From positions 3,208,001-3,272,000 of the forward strand of contig BSBM01000964.1 in the NCBI GenBank assembly GCA_027924585.1: a stretch of DNA of 64,000 bases, read 5' to 3'. The notes under the pieces were generated by a model. The model worked only from the letters and a program-made list of their open reading frames with translations. It did not search any database and was not told the origin of the DNA. Below are positions 23,917 to 35,500 of this stretch, piece by piece (the first letter of the stretch is position 1; each line of letters starts with the position of its first letter). The position numbers and the translations under genes are program-made. This DNA is from Larix kaempferi. Taxonomy: Eukaryota; Streptophyta; Pinopsida; Pinales; Pinaceae.

Positions 23917-25203
23917 TCATATGTCTGGAGGTATCTTCTTCTTGGGAAGAAGTGGATCATGCTCAGAAAGCATGTTCTTGTACTTTCTCTTTGGATTTGT
24001 GATGGGAACAAATCCAAAAGTATGAGGATGATCCTTGAACCTGTGATTTGAATCAGTTGAGGTAGGATCAAAAACATGAATATGCAAATAGTCTTTTGTC
24101 TTCTCCTTCGAACCATCATGGGTGAGATTATGCCAAAAGGAACCATCAAATAATAATGATTGCCTGAAATCCAAATCAGATTTAAGACTTGATGAATAGT
24201 TTCTTGAGATCTCCTTTGAACCAGCAGGGGTGAGATCAAAACCATCATATGCATGAGAAATTATCTCAAGTAGTGTTTTCTTAGAATCCAAATTAGATCC
24301 AAGACTTGAATCATGGTTTCTTGAGATCTCCTTTGAACCATGAGAGGTGAGATCAATACCAACAGATGCATGAGAAATTATCCCAAGCGGGTGGCCATGG
24401 TTTCTTGAGATCTCCTTTGAACCAGCAGGGGTGAGATCAAAACCATGATGTGCATGAGAAATTATCCCAAGCGAATGGAAATGGCCATATTCTTCAATAA
24501 CCTTCTGAAAGCATGGAATAATGATCATATAGTAGTAAATAAAAGGTGATTTCTTAAGGACAGGGAATGCATTACCTCCTAATTTTACCTCTGAAATAAT
24601 CATGTGATCATGATGCAAACCAACAGACTCTAGTGCAAGAGAGGATTTAGGACCTTCTGCAATATCTAGAGTGTGAGCTGGCACAGAAAGAGAAGAATTT
24701 TGGAGCATGAGTGTAGAATCTGCAAGTTCTTTGTGGAGAACTTCAGTATGAGATGAGTTTGATACTGGTTCATGATCAATGAGATCATCAAGGAGGGTGA
24801 ATGCATCACTTTGCTTGCTCTTGAAGGGGTTTGGACCAATTCCTTCATTCTGTCTGCCGAATCTTTCATCAAGATGGGCCCATAGCGCTTTTGGAGTTTC
24901 AACAACGTCAAGGTATTGGTATATCATGTATTCAGGCAAAGAAAGCATCATTGCTCCAAAGGCTCCGTCACCTTTATTTAACTAATCAATCTCATCTTCA
25001 CAGGATTCGAACTCTATTTCAAAATGGCAATCAAAGAGATCATGGCTCTTCAAATATGCTACCATTTTTGGTTTCCATTCATCATAGTTGAATGGAGAAA
25101 GAGGAGTAATTCCTGATGGATACATAGAAGCTGTAGAATACCTACAAAAACAATAGAAATGTCTACAACTGCTACTACTGCAAAAATGCAGAAACTGTTG
25201 CAA
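23917..25203 (-). pseudogene. Gag-like protein with internal repeats, one in-frame stop
   Basis: The N-terminal piece (24982-25203) has a copia gag start: GITPLSPFNYDEWKPKMVAY, then LKSHDLFD. A single TAG at about 24979 separates it from a 344-codon open frame in the same reading frame. That frame opens with more gag-like sequence (LPEYMIYQYLDVVETPKALW, then HLDERFGRQ), so about 430 codons were once continuous. Its second half carries about four imperfect copies (residues near 162-184, 190-212, 230-251 and 268-290) of a unit with ISHA, G(F/I)DLT and GSKEISRN. There is no zinc knuckle, protease or RT. The repeats are not familiar to me from any retroelement domain. It sits 75 bp downstream of the PBS. 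Confidence 0.65.
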
Positions 25204-25277
25204 CTACTGCACTCGAAATCTTGGTAATAACCTGCAAAAAAACTCTCAGGAATGGAGATAACCAATACTCTCAACAT

Positions 25278-25289
25278 GCTCTGATACCA
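25278..25289 (-). other. Primer-binding site of nested gag-only element
   Basis: The minus strand reads TGGTATCAGAGC, a full match to the usual copia site for initiator tRNA-Met. It is immediately adjacent to the LTR end TTTTTACA. Confidence 0.85.
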
Positions 25290-26110
25290 TGTAAAAATCC
25301 TCACAGCAGATCTAAGAGACGATGTATACCTCACAAGAAAGTAATTGATTAAGCAAGAAAATAGAAGAAGAGTGGTCAATGTAGTATAATGAGCAACAAA
25401 TTAATAATACAGTAGAACTTGGATAGAAGCAAAAATACTTCGCACACACTAATTAATTAATCACAATATGGACAAATAAATAGTACAATGCATGAGGATT
25501 CGAATGCCTAAGGTGGCAATTCAAATTAGCCTTCATGGAGTGATCAAAGGATCACTGGAGTGTCATCGGAGCACAGCTAGTAGTCTATCTCATCATCGGT
25601 GGATTCATCAATGCACAAGTAACTGTCAACCGTTAGTCAAACTGAGTCTAAATGAGTGTGGTAGGTGTAACTAAATGTGACTGGAACATGGAGACACTAA
25701 CTGAATGAAGGAGGCTTAGTGGAGGGTGCATCAGGAGCTAAATGGAGCCAGAACAGGTAGTCATGTCTCATCGGAGTTAAATCAGAGTGATAACAGCAGT
25801 GAGGAGTCAATTTAGCCTCAAATCAAGGAAAGACTGGTGGCTAACTAAAGTAAACTCGACTGGTAGGTGAGAAAGGAGCCCTTCTCATGGAGTAGGTGGA
25901 AGGAGAGTGCATGACAGGCTAGGAGGGCTGAAACTAAGTGGAAGGAAGCTCCAGGGGCTTGCTAACTGAGGGCTAGGTGTTGGGACTGATGACTGGAATG
26001 CATGCAAACCCTAAATGATGCATGCAAACCCTAAAAGTGCATGCATGACTGAAAATATAAATGATCAAAATACTGGTGGGAATAGGATGGAGTATAGGAA
26101 TATCCCAACA
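25290..26110 (-). repeat. Probable 5' LTR of nested gag-only element (about 820 bp)
   Basis: The plus strand starts TGTAAAAATCC right after the PBS and ends TATCCCAACA where chromovirus RT resumes. No second copy is found in the window, so its extent rests on these two borders. The GGAGT/TGGAGG-rich stretches inside are weakly repetitive. Confidence 0.6.
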
Positions 26111-26366
26111 TGTTGTTGATGTGGGGGAGAGGGTATCTGTTCTTAATTTTCATTTTATTTAATTGTTTGTAGTCAATGCATAGCCTTAGTGTGCCATCTT
26201 TATTTTTAACAAACAAGACTAGTGCTCCCCATGGAGACATGCTTGGTCTTATATATTCTTTATCTATTAATTCTTGTAATTGTAATTTTAGTTCCACCAA
26301 CTCAGGTATATTCATTTGATAAGGACCCTTCGAGGTGGGTATATTCATTTTTTGTTTGTTCATCAT
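26111..26366 (-). pseudogene. Chromovirus RT N-terminal fragment
   Basis: The minus strand has the standard gypsy RT entry: [55 protein letters not shown] and RYPLPHIN. It then breaks at the border with the inserted element. Nothing upstream (26367 onward) encodes protease or gag, so the element is truncated here. Confidence 0.9.
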
Positions 26367-28394
26367 ATACTTACCCTAAAGGCATTTAGTGTCTCTAGTT
26401 TGGAACCTCATACATATATATAACTATGCGCTAAATCCCTATGTTTATGTCTATTAAGATATAGATGTGATAATTTCAAAAACCATTTACATTCTTAATT
26501 TGGAAAAACTTTCGATTAGATATTTGCAAATGATAGAAAAAAAAGGTTTCACTAAAAGGAAAAGAAAACGATAAAAATGAGGTAGACATTACTCTTAAAC
26601 TGACGGTTAACCCTTAGTCATTTGCCAACATACATGCATCACGGAGAGAGATATCTGGTAGTCAACCAACATATGTTCCTAACTAGTTAATAGTTAAGGT
26701 GTCAGGCATAGAAATCACAAAGATTACTTCCAATCCCAGAGGAAATCTGAACTCAAGAATTTCAAGCAGTAGGGACAAGTCGAGAAGATTATGTTCTAGA
26801 CATTTTATGTCATGAAGAAAACATTATGTTTTATTTTTATTGTAAATTTTTATGACTATTGACCAAGTGAGGTCAAGGATGACTGTAATTAATTACTCTG
26901 AATATTTTATTATTAATAAATAAAAGTGGAGACAAATATTCAAAGGAGGATGTTGAATGAGTGTTCACTGACCCACTAGGAGGAATGTACTGGGGTGGAG
27001 AGCAAACTGACACTTGGCAGCATCCTCAACTCACTTCTAATTGTTGCAGGGGGCAAATTCCCTACTTTTATGGTCATGTTCCCCAAGAAAGTGGAACTAA
27101 GCAGGTGGCTCATTTACTAAAAATCAACTGACCAAAAAACCTAGGCATGCTACTTATCTACCCATCGAATTCAGCAGGGGTTGTTCAATTTTACCTTGTG
27201 ATAATTTATGAGCACAAGAGATTCAATGAGGGGAAGGTTAGAAGTGATTGAGAGAACTAAGACTGTATTCTGAACTAGTGCAACCACCTTGCTGAGTTCA
27301 ATATTGCTAAAGGTAGGAAGTACTACTATAGAGTGCTACTTTTGAGTTGCAGAGGAATTTTTATCATTTCTCCACACAACATCTTCGTCATGGTGGTTCA
27401 GTGACTAGGCTCGTGGGACCTAAGGCAAGTGACCTTGGCTGTCTTCAGGAAAAGGTTGGGTGGAATGGGCTCCTTTGGTTGTTTGTCTCTTCTCCAGTTA
27501 CCAGGTTCAACTTGTGTTATCTTATTTACTTCTGTCAAATCAGTACTAAGGATCTGAATATTATTATGTTATCAATTTTCAATTAATTATTAGATAAACT
27601 GTACTGATAATGAATGTTTTAGTTCTGTAATTTATCTATTCTGAATGGCCAATATCGCTGTTAGGTTAAGATGCAGATTGGATGTTATAGTTAAATAAAC
27701 GAATGATTGAATGAAAATGCTTCCCTGTATTTTTCCTCGCACTTTGTCAGTCCCGTACTCCAGTACAGGGAAGATAAATTAAAGATAGACTTGAATATTA
27801 ATGCACTATAAATAGATTCGAATTATAGATTGTATTTATGTACACAGGCTAACAACAGAACTAATAATCTTCTTTACACTTAAGGAAACTTCTATAGTGC
27901 AAGATTTATATTTATATTTATCTTACTTTATAGACAGTATAAATAGGACAGAGTTCTGGAATGTTTCATAAATAGTTTCATTCATAATAGTAAACCTGTA
28001 ATCATTATAAAAAGATATGTTTTAGGGTTTTAAAGCTAAAAACAATGCATTTATCCTGTTGTAAATTAGCATAAATCAACATAGAGAATTAATGAAAATG
28101 AATAACTCAGTTTCTAATTAGTAACACGACTTATTTCAATATCGAAATATACTTTGAAAACTATTACAAAGAACATTTTCTTAAGTTTAAACAATGACTT
28201 TACAAAACCCTCATAGGGTCGAAACACATAGTTCGGGTCTTCATATGAATTGAAATTACTGTAAGAAAAGTAGAACGAAACCATACATATCTTTTATACA
28301 GTACCAATAATGAGGAATATGATCACATACAAGTTTATTTAACTATCTATTGATACTAAACTTTAAAATAATACAAATCGAATAGCCCAATAAA
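26367..28394. other. Unassigned AT-rich DNA
   Basis: No gene, LTR pair or tandem array is recognised. An 80-residue plus-strand open frame at 27347-27586 has no recognisable feature and is not called. 26940-27560 is less AT-rich than its surroundings and could be an old LTR fragment. Confidence 0.4.
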
Positions 28395-28753
28395 ACATGT
28401 CCAAAATCACCTTGAACATAATCATGAAAATATTTCCTATGGGGTGTAGCATGACATGAAGCCCCTGAATCTACTGCCCAATAATCACTAATATTATCTA
28501 ATGCAAGAATCAAAGCATCTTGTAACACATCACCTGCTACATTTGCTTCCTGGGTACTTTCCTTCTGTCCATCTACTTTCTTCTTTAGTGATCTACAGTC
28601 TTTCTTCAGATGTCCTTTCTTTCCACAGTTCCAACACTCTATTTTTCTCAGTCTGGACTTGGATCTGCCCATTTTAGACTTGCCACGATTACCTTGGCTC
28701 TTTCCTTTCTCCTTTTGTCTTCCCCTGTTCTCCATGGTCAACACATTTCCCAA
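28395..28753 (-). pseudogene. Copia zinc knuckle and protease start
   Basis: The sequence is basic with several RSK/KGK runs, followed by the knuckle CWNCGKKGHLKKDC (CX2CX4HX4C). The retroviral-type active site follows as WAVDSGASCHATP, with its DSG triad intact, then HDYVQGDFGHVLLG. The reading is cut by the 3' truncation; the following residues to 28343 are unrelated. Confidence 0.9.
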
Positions 28754-28774
28754 TGTCTCACCTGTGCTTTTTCT

Positions 28775-29269
28775 TCACATTTCCTCTCTAAGAATAACAC
28801 CAATAACACCATCAAATTTCAAGGTGTTTGAACCAGAGATAGAGTTACTTACAACCATGACCAAGCTATTCCATCTTTCTGGAAATGAACACAAGATTAG
28901 AAGACCCCTAACCTCATCATTGAACTTTATACTTACAGAACTTGGTTGATTTGTAACCGTATTAAACTCATTTAAATGATCAGTAATAGATCCACCTTCA
29001 AACATTTTCATATTAAATAAATGCTTCATTAAAAATGCCTTGTTGGAAGCCGAGGGTTTTTCATATAGCTTACCCAGTGCACTCATCAAACCCTTCGTTG
29101 TCATTTCTTTTGAGATATTGAAAGCCACCGACGAAGCCATGCTCAGCCGTATTGTTCCCAGAGCCTTTCTGTCAAGAACCTCCCATTCTTCGTCCTTCAT
29201 TGCCGCCGACTTCTTTGCTCTTCCTCCCAACGGCAGGAATAGATCCTTATGGTATAGATAGTCCTCCAT
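28775..29269 (-). pseudogene. Copia gag (UBN2-type)
   Basis: This 164-codon open piece starts MEDYLYHKDLFLPLGG. It continues with EWEVLDRKALGTIRLSMA, LMSALGKLYEKPSASNKAFL, FNMKMFEGGSITDHLNEFN and FNDEVRGLLILCSFPERWN, the classic copia gag words. A TGA-type stop and a frame change at about 28755-28775 split it from the zinc-knuckle frame. The true start is probably slightly upstream, near 29330, with stops in between. Confidence 0.9.
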
Positions 29270-29398
29270 TTACATCTTCCATAACTGGAAATTTTGGATG
29301 TAAAACTTCTCAACCTTAAACTTTCATTCTTTTGCCATTGCTCCAACTCGAACTAGAAACCCTAGCTTCCTACGGGTTTATCTGCCAAATAGACCTTT

Positions 29399-29411
29399 GG
29401 CTCTGATACCA
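29399..29411 (-). other. Primer-binding site of truncated copia
   Basis: The minus strand reads TGGTATCAGAGCC, two bases after the LTR end CTAACA. This is the standard plant copia arrangement for initiator tRNA-Met priming. Confidence 0.9.
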
Positions 29412-29413
29412 AT

Positions 29414-30076
29414 TGTTAGAAAAACAGGATTGTAGAGCAATAACAATAAACAGAAATGCAAATATAATCACACATACACATTACAAGAGAGACACAGATA
29501 TATCGTGGTTCACCCAACTTGGACTACGTCCACACTGAAGTTGCCAGTACTTATTATTATACCATCCAACAAAGTGAAGGGATACAACTTGTAGCACAGC
29601 CACTGAACTTCCTCTTCATTGTCTCACGGTCTCTCTTTTTTATCTTGGAGATCTTTACACTGCATAATACCTAATACATCAACCCTAGCCGTATTACAAT
29701 GTCTTTCTTTTATAAGGGAAATACAATGGGAAAATACCACGGGTTACCCAAAACCATGGGCCCGAAAACTATTGGCGAAAACAACCCCAATTTTTTTTCA
29801 GATTGGAATGAGTGTTCAGTCCTTTGAGGTGCACGATTGAGACAATATCCTCTATGAGACTGGAAGATATGGCTCCACAACCAACAAAAACAACTTTGAA
29901 TGTCAAGAACCGGAACTATACCCATATATGGCCCATTCTAGAGCTAAAAATTCTCAAATTGATCTCCCATAAAATCAACAGCTGCAAAACATCAATAATT
30001 TGGACTTGGATTGGTTATTTGGCGCCAACCGTTTAGTTGGACTAGTTATGAGGGTAATTCGAGGAATTAATCTCCA
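29414..30076 (-). repeat. 5' LTR of truncated copia (outer edge approximate)
   Basis: It starts TGTTAGAAAAAC on the plus strand. The sequence TCGTGGTTCACCC near 29501 and a possible TATA-like stretch (CTTTTATAAGG on the plus strand, 29706-29716) lie within. There is no partner copy in the window. Confidence 0.55.
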
Positions 30077-30341
30077 TGAATTCAAGATAATATTCCATGA
30101 ATTGGAACTCAAGCAGCTGGTGGGAGGTTAATCGTTTTTAGTGTTTAGGTTCCAAAGAATAATGGAGCTTTACATTAATTATTATTTTATATGTTGTGTA
30201 TTATATTATATGTTTAATGTTTATCATATCATATTAAATATTTTATATATTATATATATTGTTTGTTTTACATGTTTTGTGTATTAATATGTTATATGTT
30301 TTGGTTATATTATATGTTTTACATATTATAGATTTTGTTTG

Positions 30342-30346
<5 letters not shown>

Positions 30347-30398
<52 letters not shown>
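30347..30398. repeat. Compound microsatellite (GATA)n(GA)n
   Basis: About four to five GATA units run directly into about 18 GA units. It lies about 35 bp upstream of the tRNA-like SINE. Confidence 0.95.
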
Positions 30399-30401
<3 letters not shown>

Positions 30402-30429
30402 TTTTGTACTTATATGGCATATAATGTCA

Positions 30430-30666
30430 ATTCTCACTAGCTCATTTAGTTAAGGTGTGGGTCTCATCAATAGGACGAACCGAGTTCAATTCCCCTTAGG
30501 GGTGAATTGGTTGGGAGGAGACACCCAAAATCCAACTTCTTGAGGGTTGGTGTGGCCCAGGTTGAATGCGATCCCTGGGTAGTTTGACGGCTTAGATGCC
30601 CCTGGGTCATCATTTATTAGACTAGAGTTCACTCCCGCAAGGGAAATTCTAGCAAATAAAAAAATA
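30430..30666 (+). mobile_element. Probable tRNA-derived SINE
   Basis: The head looks like a tRNA. A TAGCTCATTTAGTTAAGG stretch at 30438 fits an RNA polymerase III A box. GAGTTCAATTCC at 30482 fits a B box (GGTTCGANTCC with a decayed CpG) at normal spacing. About 150 bp of non-tRNA body follow, then an A-rich end (AAATAAAAAAATA, from 30655). The words near the ends (TATGGCATATAATG before, TATGGTATGTAATA after) could be a diverged target duplication. I cannot name the family. Confidence 0.5.
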
Positions 30667-32277
30667 TGGTATGTAATATAATATGTTTTGTGGATTTTTG
30701 TATAGCTAAGTGCTCCAAGCAAGTGTACCTTGTCACTGTTATCTACCTCTGTGAATGTCTAGACGTGATTTGGTACAATAGAGTTTTTCTATCTAGGTTG
30801 ATCGTCGGTTCTTAATTGGTCTGGTATTGACATGTTATTAAACATATCAATAACCCCCCTAAAGTATGTTGTATACTAACTTAGGTTGTCTAGGTCCCAC
30901 TTTCTTAATCTTAGGGATATAAAACTGGCAAGGACATTGAATGTAGAAATATGGTCAGCATGTTCTTTTCCTTAGCCACAAACTTATAGGTTATGTTAAT
31001 TAGGATTGAATTGTGAACCGAGTCCATTTTTAGTGCACATGGCAACAATGTGAAAATATATTGTTATATATATGTTGGGTTAGTATAATATATGGTATGT
31101 TTTTTGATATTAGATGATAATATATAATATGGATGGCTTATTATATGGTATAATGTTTTGTTATTATATTTTATGTCTTTAATATGGTATTATGCAGTAT
31201 TATAATATATGTTTTTTAATAATATAAAAATTATATATTGCAAATTTTTATATATTATAAGTTTTTAATACATATTTTAATGATCAAACAAAATGGCTAG
31301 GGGATATTGGTCAACGTAGCATGGTCATGATTGACCGTGGCGGTGACATTGGTGGTGGCGGGAATGATGATGGTCGACCTCGAACTTTGCATGTTTTTAC
31401 CATTATTGTTCCTATATCATGGGAATAAAACATCATATTGTTAGTTACTAAAGATTGTGTTGGTCGATTCTCAAAGAGGTGTGTTTCACAAAAAAGAGCT
31501 ATAGTTCTAGGCGTTTTGATTAGGTCATATTGAGGCCATCCGGTACTAAATCTACTGCACAATTCCACATAAATTTATGTATTGGATTCCACATAATTTC
31601 CACATGGTTCAAATTAAAATCAATGACCTTTTGACAATAGTCAATTTAATTAGATATTCAATATTAACCTCGATTTACAAATCTGATTTGACATTTGAAA
31701 CAACATTTTGTTTAGCATTAATACTAACATTTTATTTAACTTTAAATGTCAACCCTTAATCTATATTAACCTAATTAACATTAAATGCTATCCCTTAATC
31801 TAATTATGGTTAACTTTATAATTAAAATTAAAATTTTAATCAAACAATATTACAACAACTATAAAATTTATATCAATTTTTTTTATAACAAAGTTTATAT
31901 AAATTATAACAATTATATACTAAATAAATAAAAAATTATAACAATTATAACAATTTACATATATAACAAATTATAACAATTACAACAACTTTTATATAAA
32001 AAAATTATCTAAAAGAAATAAAAAAAAAAGAATTAAAAGAATTGTTTGTATTATTTAAACCTAACCCTACACCTTTGTACACCTGAACGCCATGTAGCCT
32101 CTCCACTCAGTCCATCGCCATGCAAAGAGGGAGTATGCATGAAGTCCACATGGCCTCTCGATGCATCCCACTGCAATGCAAAGAGAGCGAACCCTAAATA
32201 GGGTCAACCCCAAGGGCACCCATCATTTTCCTTCCTTTTCTCAAAGGTCCAACTCTGCAATAGTCGACAACAGTCGA
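30667..32277. other. AT-rich unassigned DNA
   Basis: There are long A/T stretches, especially 31060-31260 and 31780-32040, and no recognised gene. 31311-31568 on the minus strand is open for 85 codons, but I see no family resemblance. Confidence 0.5.
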
Positions 32278-32390
32278 TGGCGAGCTCGGCTACTAGGCGC
32301 CCCATTCTCACTTATTCACCTACATGGCCCAAGATGGTGGAAGAGTTGCCAAGTATGGAAACATTGGTATCCGTCATGTTGGTATCAGTT

Positions 32391-32512
32391 GCTAGGCGTA
32401 GTGGAGCTGTTGGTGTTCAGAGGCATGCGTAGTGCCTAGTGGATGCATTGGCATTCAGAGGGATGTGAAGTGCCTAGTGGAGTTGTTGGTGCTTAGAGGG
32501 ATGCAAAGTGCA
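32391..32512. repeat. Short tandem repeat, about 45 bp x 3
   Basis: Three imperfect copies of a unit contain GTAGTGCCTAGTGGA, GTTGGTG(T/C)TCAGAGG and ATGC. A 51-codon plus-strand ATG frame (32278-32433) runs into it. That frame has a purine at -3 but no recognisable protein and is not called as a gene. Confidence 0.7.
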
Positions 32513-35500
32513 GGTCATTGACCCGTGGGCTCTCCTTGTGGGAGCTTTTATTGGTGCTTGGGCTTGCTGGTTTTTCCAAAAGGTTAACAGGGGAGAATTA
32601 ATATCTTATGCACATAAGTGCACGTTGGTTCAAACCCCACAATCAACATTTTCTAGATGTTTCTAAGATATAAAAGCATGCTTTGGTTCCTTGAATTACA
32701 CTTGGAAAACATTGCAACAGATATTCTCCATGTTTAGGACAGATTTTATATGTTCTTCAATATTTTTCAGAGAAACGCGGATTTTCAAACATTTCAAATG
32801 TCGGAGACAACGAGCATAAGAGCATTTTAAATTTTATGATTTTTATTTATTAGTTCTCCAAACAACAAATCTGAGGTTTGAGACTCCCATATTGAAAACA
32901 ACTCAAGTTATAGTTTAACTATCATGAATGGTATGTATTGACACTCGAAACGTACCCCAAGGTTGTGGAGAGGCAAAATCGGGGTAACCACTAACCACTT
33001 TAGCTTGTCCTACTGACCCAGCACAAACAGAGAGGGCTCTCTCTATATTCATAAGATACTGAAAACACTTCAAGATTTTTACAATGATAAACATACAACA
33101 TTATGTAGAAGACTGAAAAATGATCAATGAAGAAATACACAGCCTTCCAATCCAGGATATTCAATCAAAACATGCTCAAAAGACCAGACTTCTGATGGGA
33201 CAGATTGTTTTAAAGTTTGGTGGGACAATCGAGAGCATAAAACTTGCGTGATGAAGTCAGGATACAACGTGAAGATCAGACAACAGTTTCGTAGTACACA
33301 CTATAAAAACAGAGGCAAGGTAGCCACCCTCTTGCCATCGTAATGTTATTTTCTAGTGATAAAAGAAGAAAGTAAGAACAAACCATTGATATGAGCATCC
33401 AGCAAAGATGAATTCAATATGAACTTTAGTAGCAATATTGAGTGAATACCTGAGACAATAACCAAAGCTTGTTTCCAAGAATTCTAACCTATTATACACT
33501 GATCTTAGATATGAAAGGGAAAACATAATGTAAATGTATAACAGGAAGTACGAGCACATAGAGAAGAGAGAAAAAATAGATTACAAGTAAAGCAACACAT
33601 GAATCTCTACAAAACTGTCTGCCATAGGCACTGCCAATTGTATTAATGCAAAATTTTCAAAATAGAGCTCTATCCCTGGGCCTTAGCCGAATGATTTTCC
33701 AACCCTTAGCTCTTCTATTACAATGCTTTTATAGGATCCCAGCCTTGAATTGGTCCTTAGGAAACAATTAAAATTATGCTGCCACCTTGACAGCCCCAAA
33801 ATTTGGAAATACTACATACGTGTCAAGTTCAAAATAGACTGATTAAGATGGGAAACATGAATACTATGAGTAGGTTGCCACCTTACTCCTGAGCTTTTAA
33901 TTGTCCCTGCGGATTAAAGAAATTCTCTATTTTCAAAGAGCCGTTCATTTGCGATTCCTCTGCTGGAGGGGGAGGTGTCGCGTACTCAGTGGGGATTACG
34001 AAATCCTTGATAATCTCCATGTCTTGATGGATGTCTTTCTTATCTTCGGGGGTCTCTTTCTCCTTCCGACGTCGAACCCTCCTACACATATGTCATTACT
34101 CGGGCTCTTCATCTTCGCTGGTGGTGCTAGTTTCCACATGGTCAAATACCACAACAGACGAAGGAGCGTGTTCCTCCTCCACCTCACACCATGCCTGCTC
34201 GGGAATAAAGACCACTTTGGATCCCTACTCCTTCTCCATGATCAAACTCTAACTGAAAGATACCCAGGTTTCTAGGTGCACCACCTTTCCCATATATCGA
34301 TTTCGAACAAGGGACGTAGGGGCCATGTCTATAACAGCCGTGACAATGACAGAAGTTACGTGCGATCGCCCTTCCCATAATGACTTGGATCAATCTTCCG
34401 ATCGAGCGAAAATGATGTCCAAAGCTTGAGCCGACGTGAAACATGCTTAATCAGGATTTTCAGCCAGGTAGAAAAGTATACAATGATGCTGAGGTGGCCC
34501 TCGTCTTATCTGCAATCATTTTGGTGGCAGAAGAGATGCACTTAAGACGTCTATCTGTCTGGTCAAATATACACCCTAAATCTTTAACCTCATTTTCATC
34601 TTGACCACTGAATGACGCGAGTCATATCATGCTTGCAAATTTTAGGCTAGCTGATCGCCTGCACAAGTAATTTATTATCAGCCCTGCACCTTTATCACCT
34701 GTTGCTCTGGCTCTCCTACCTTCTATCTCTTAAATGCTTTCTTACCCCCACTGTCCCCATGCATAGCTTTACCATCCCCCACTGTGAGAGTTTCTCGGGC
34801 ATACTAGCAAGGAGGAGGGCAACTACTAAGTCTTTTTCAGGTGGGCTAGTGGATGATGTTGCATTCCCAGGTATCAAAGAGAGGACCAAATGGGGTATTT
34901 CCATTAAAAAGGATGACATCTAAAGAGTGGGGTGTTTCTTTGGATTCTAGGTCAGGCTTAACATAGGTGTTTGAAGAAGGTTTGGCACTTCTCAGGGGAA
35001 AAACTGTTTACATGCAGCGACAACAGACTCTTTAGAAAAGACCACGGCTTCAGGTATTTGGGATGCAGGAGTTCCAGAAAACCTTCCAATGACCGAGGAA
35101 TTTGTTGTTCAAACAACTGAACCGTTGTAGGCACATCTAAACCCTCCCAATATCCTCTTAATTTCAGTCACCAACAGCCGAGACTCTGTATCAAATGCAT
35201 CCAAACCCTATCCCCAGAGAAAATTTACCCCTAACATTCCCAGAAACTAGTTCTTAATCTACTTTCTTGCTGTAAATGGACTTAGATTTGCTGATAGTGG
35301 AGGTTATAAGGCCTACCTATCACTGAGAGGCTCTGAGAATGACTTCTCCCGTTGCTTTGTTCATCTTCCACACGCCCAAAGGCTTCTGACCCCGACAACT
35401 CCAAGACACAAATGTCAACTTTCATGTGCGTTTATATCTATATAACCTTTTTCCCTTATCTTTCGCTCTTCTTTGCCAGCTGTCTACATTTCTCCCCCGT

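Larger units (their letters stand above)
23741..26110 (-). mobile_element. Non-autonomous copia-like element nested in the chromovirus RT
   Basis: The chromovirus RT stops at both edges of this block. On the minus strand it has a probable 5' LTR (25290-26110, from TGTTGGGATA to TTTTTACA), a PBS TGGTATCAGAGC (25278-25289) directly after it, one long gag-like frame, and a purine tract GAGGGGGGATATT near 23851. Only about 100 bp remain beyond the tract, so the 3' LTR and some flanking RT sequence seem deleted. No protease, RT or integrase is present. The right boundary is supported by the RT sequence resuming at 26111; the left one is less certain. Confidence 0.7.
20753..26366 (-). mobile_element. 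5'-truncated chromovirus (Ty3/gypsy with chromodomain), interrupted
   Basis: On the minus strand this runs from the RT N-terminal part (26111-26366), through an inserted second element (23741-26110), RT/RNase H (22700-23740), integrase (21610-22698) and chromodomain (21433-21558), to a polypurine-like tract (AAGGGGGG, 21364-21374) and a 3' LTR. No gag, protease or 5' LTR is found to the right, so the 5' part is lost. Part of the RT between the conserved PLPHIN block and the ATFM block (roughly 60 residues) is also missing at the insertion. Confidence 0.85.
28395..30076 (-). mobile_element. 5' end of a truncated copia element (LTR, PBS, gag, protease)
   Basis: The minus strand has an LTR starting near 30076 and ending CTAACA at 29414, a PBS, gag, zinc knuckle and the start of protease. 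It then ends suddenly at about 28395, after the VLLG motif that precedes the pre-integrase region. Integrase, RT, RNase H and the 3' LTR are absent. The outer LTR edge (GGAGATTAATTCCTC near 30076) is a guess based on copia LTR starts. Confidence 0.75.

Noticed and set aside
32278-32433. 51-codon ATG frame with a decent start context and an upstream TATA-like CCTAAATAGGG
   Set aside because: There is no family resemblance, it runs into a tandem repeat, and no exon structure was found.
34095-34225. Minus-strand reading with acidic words (FDHVETSTTSEDEEPE)
   Set aside because: It is preceded by a stop after four codons from the nearest ATG and has no recognisable homologue; it is too short to call.
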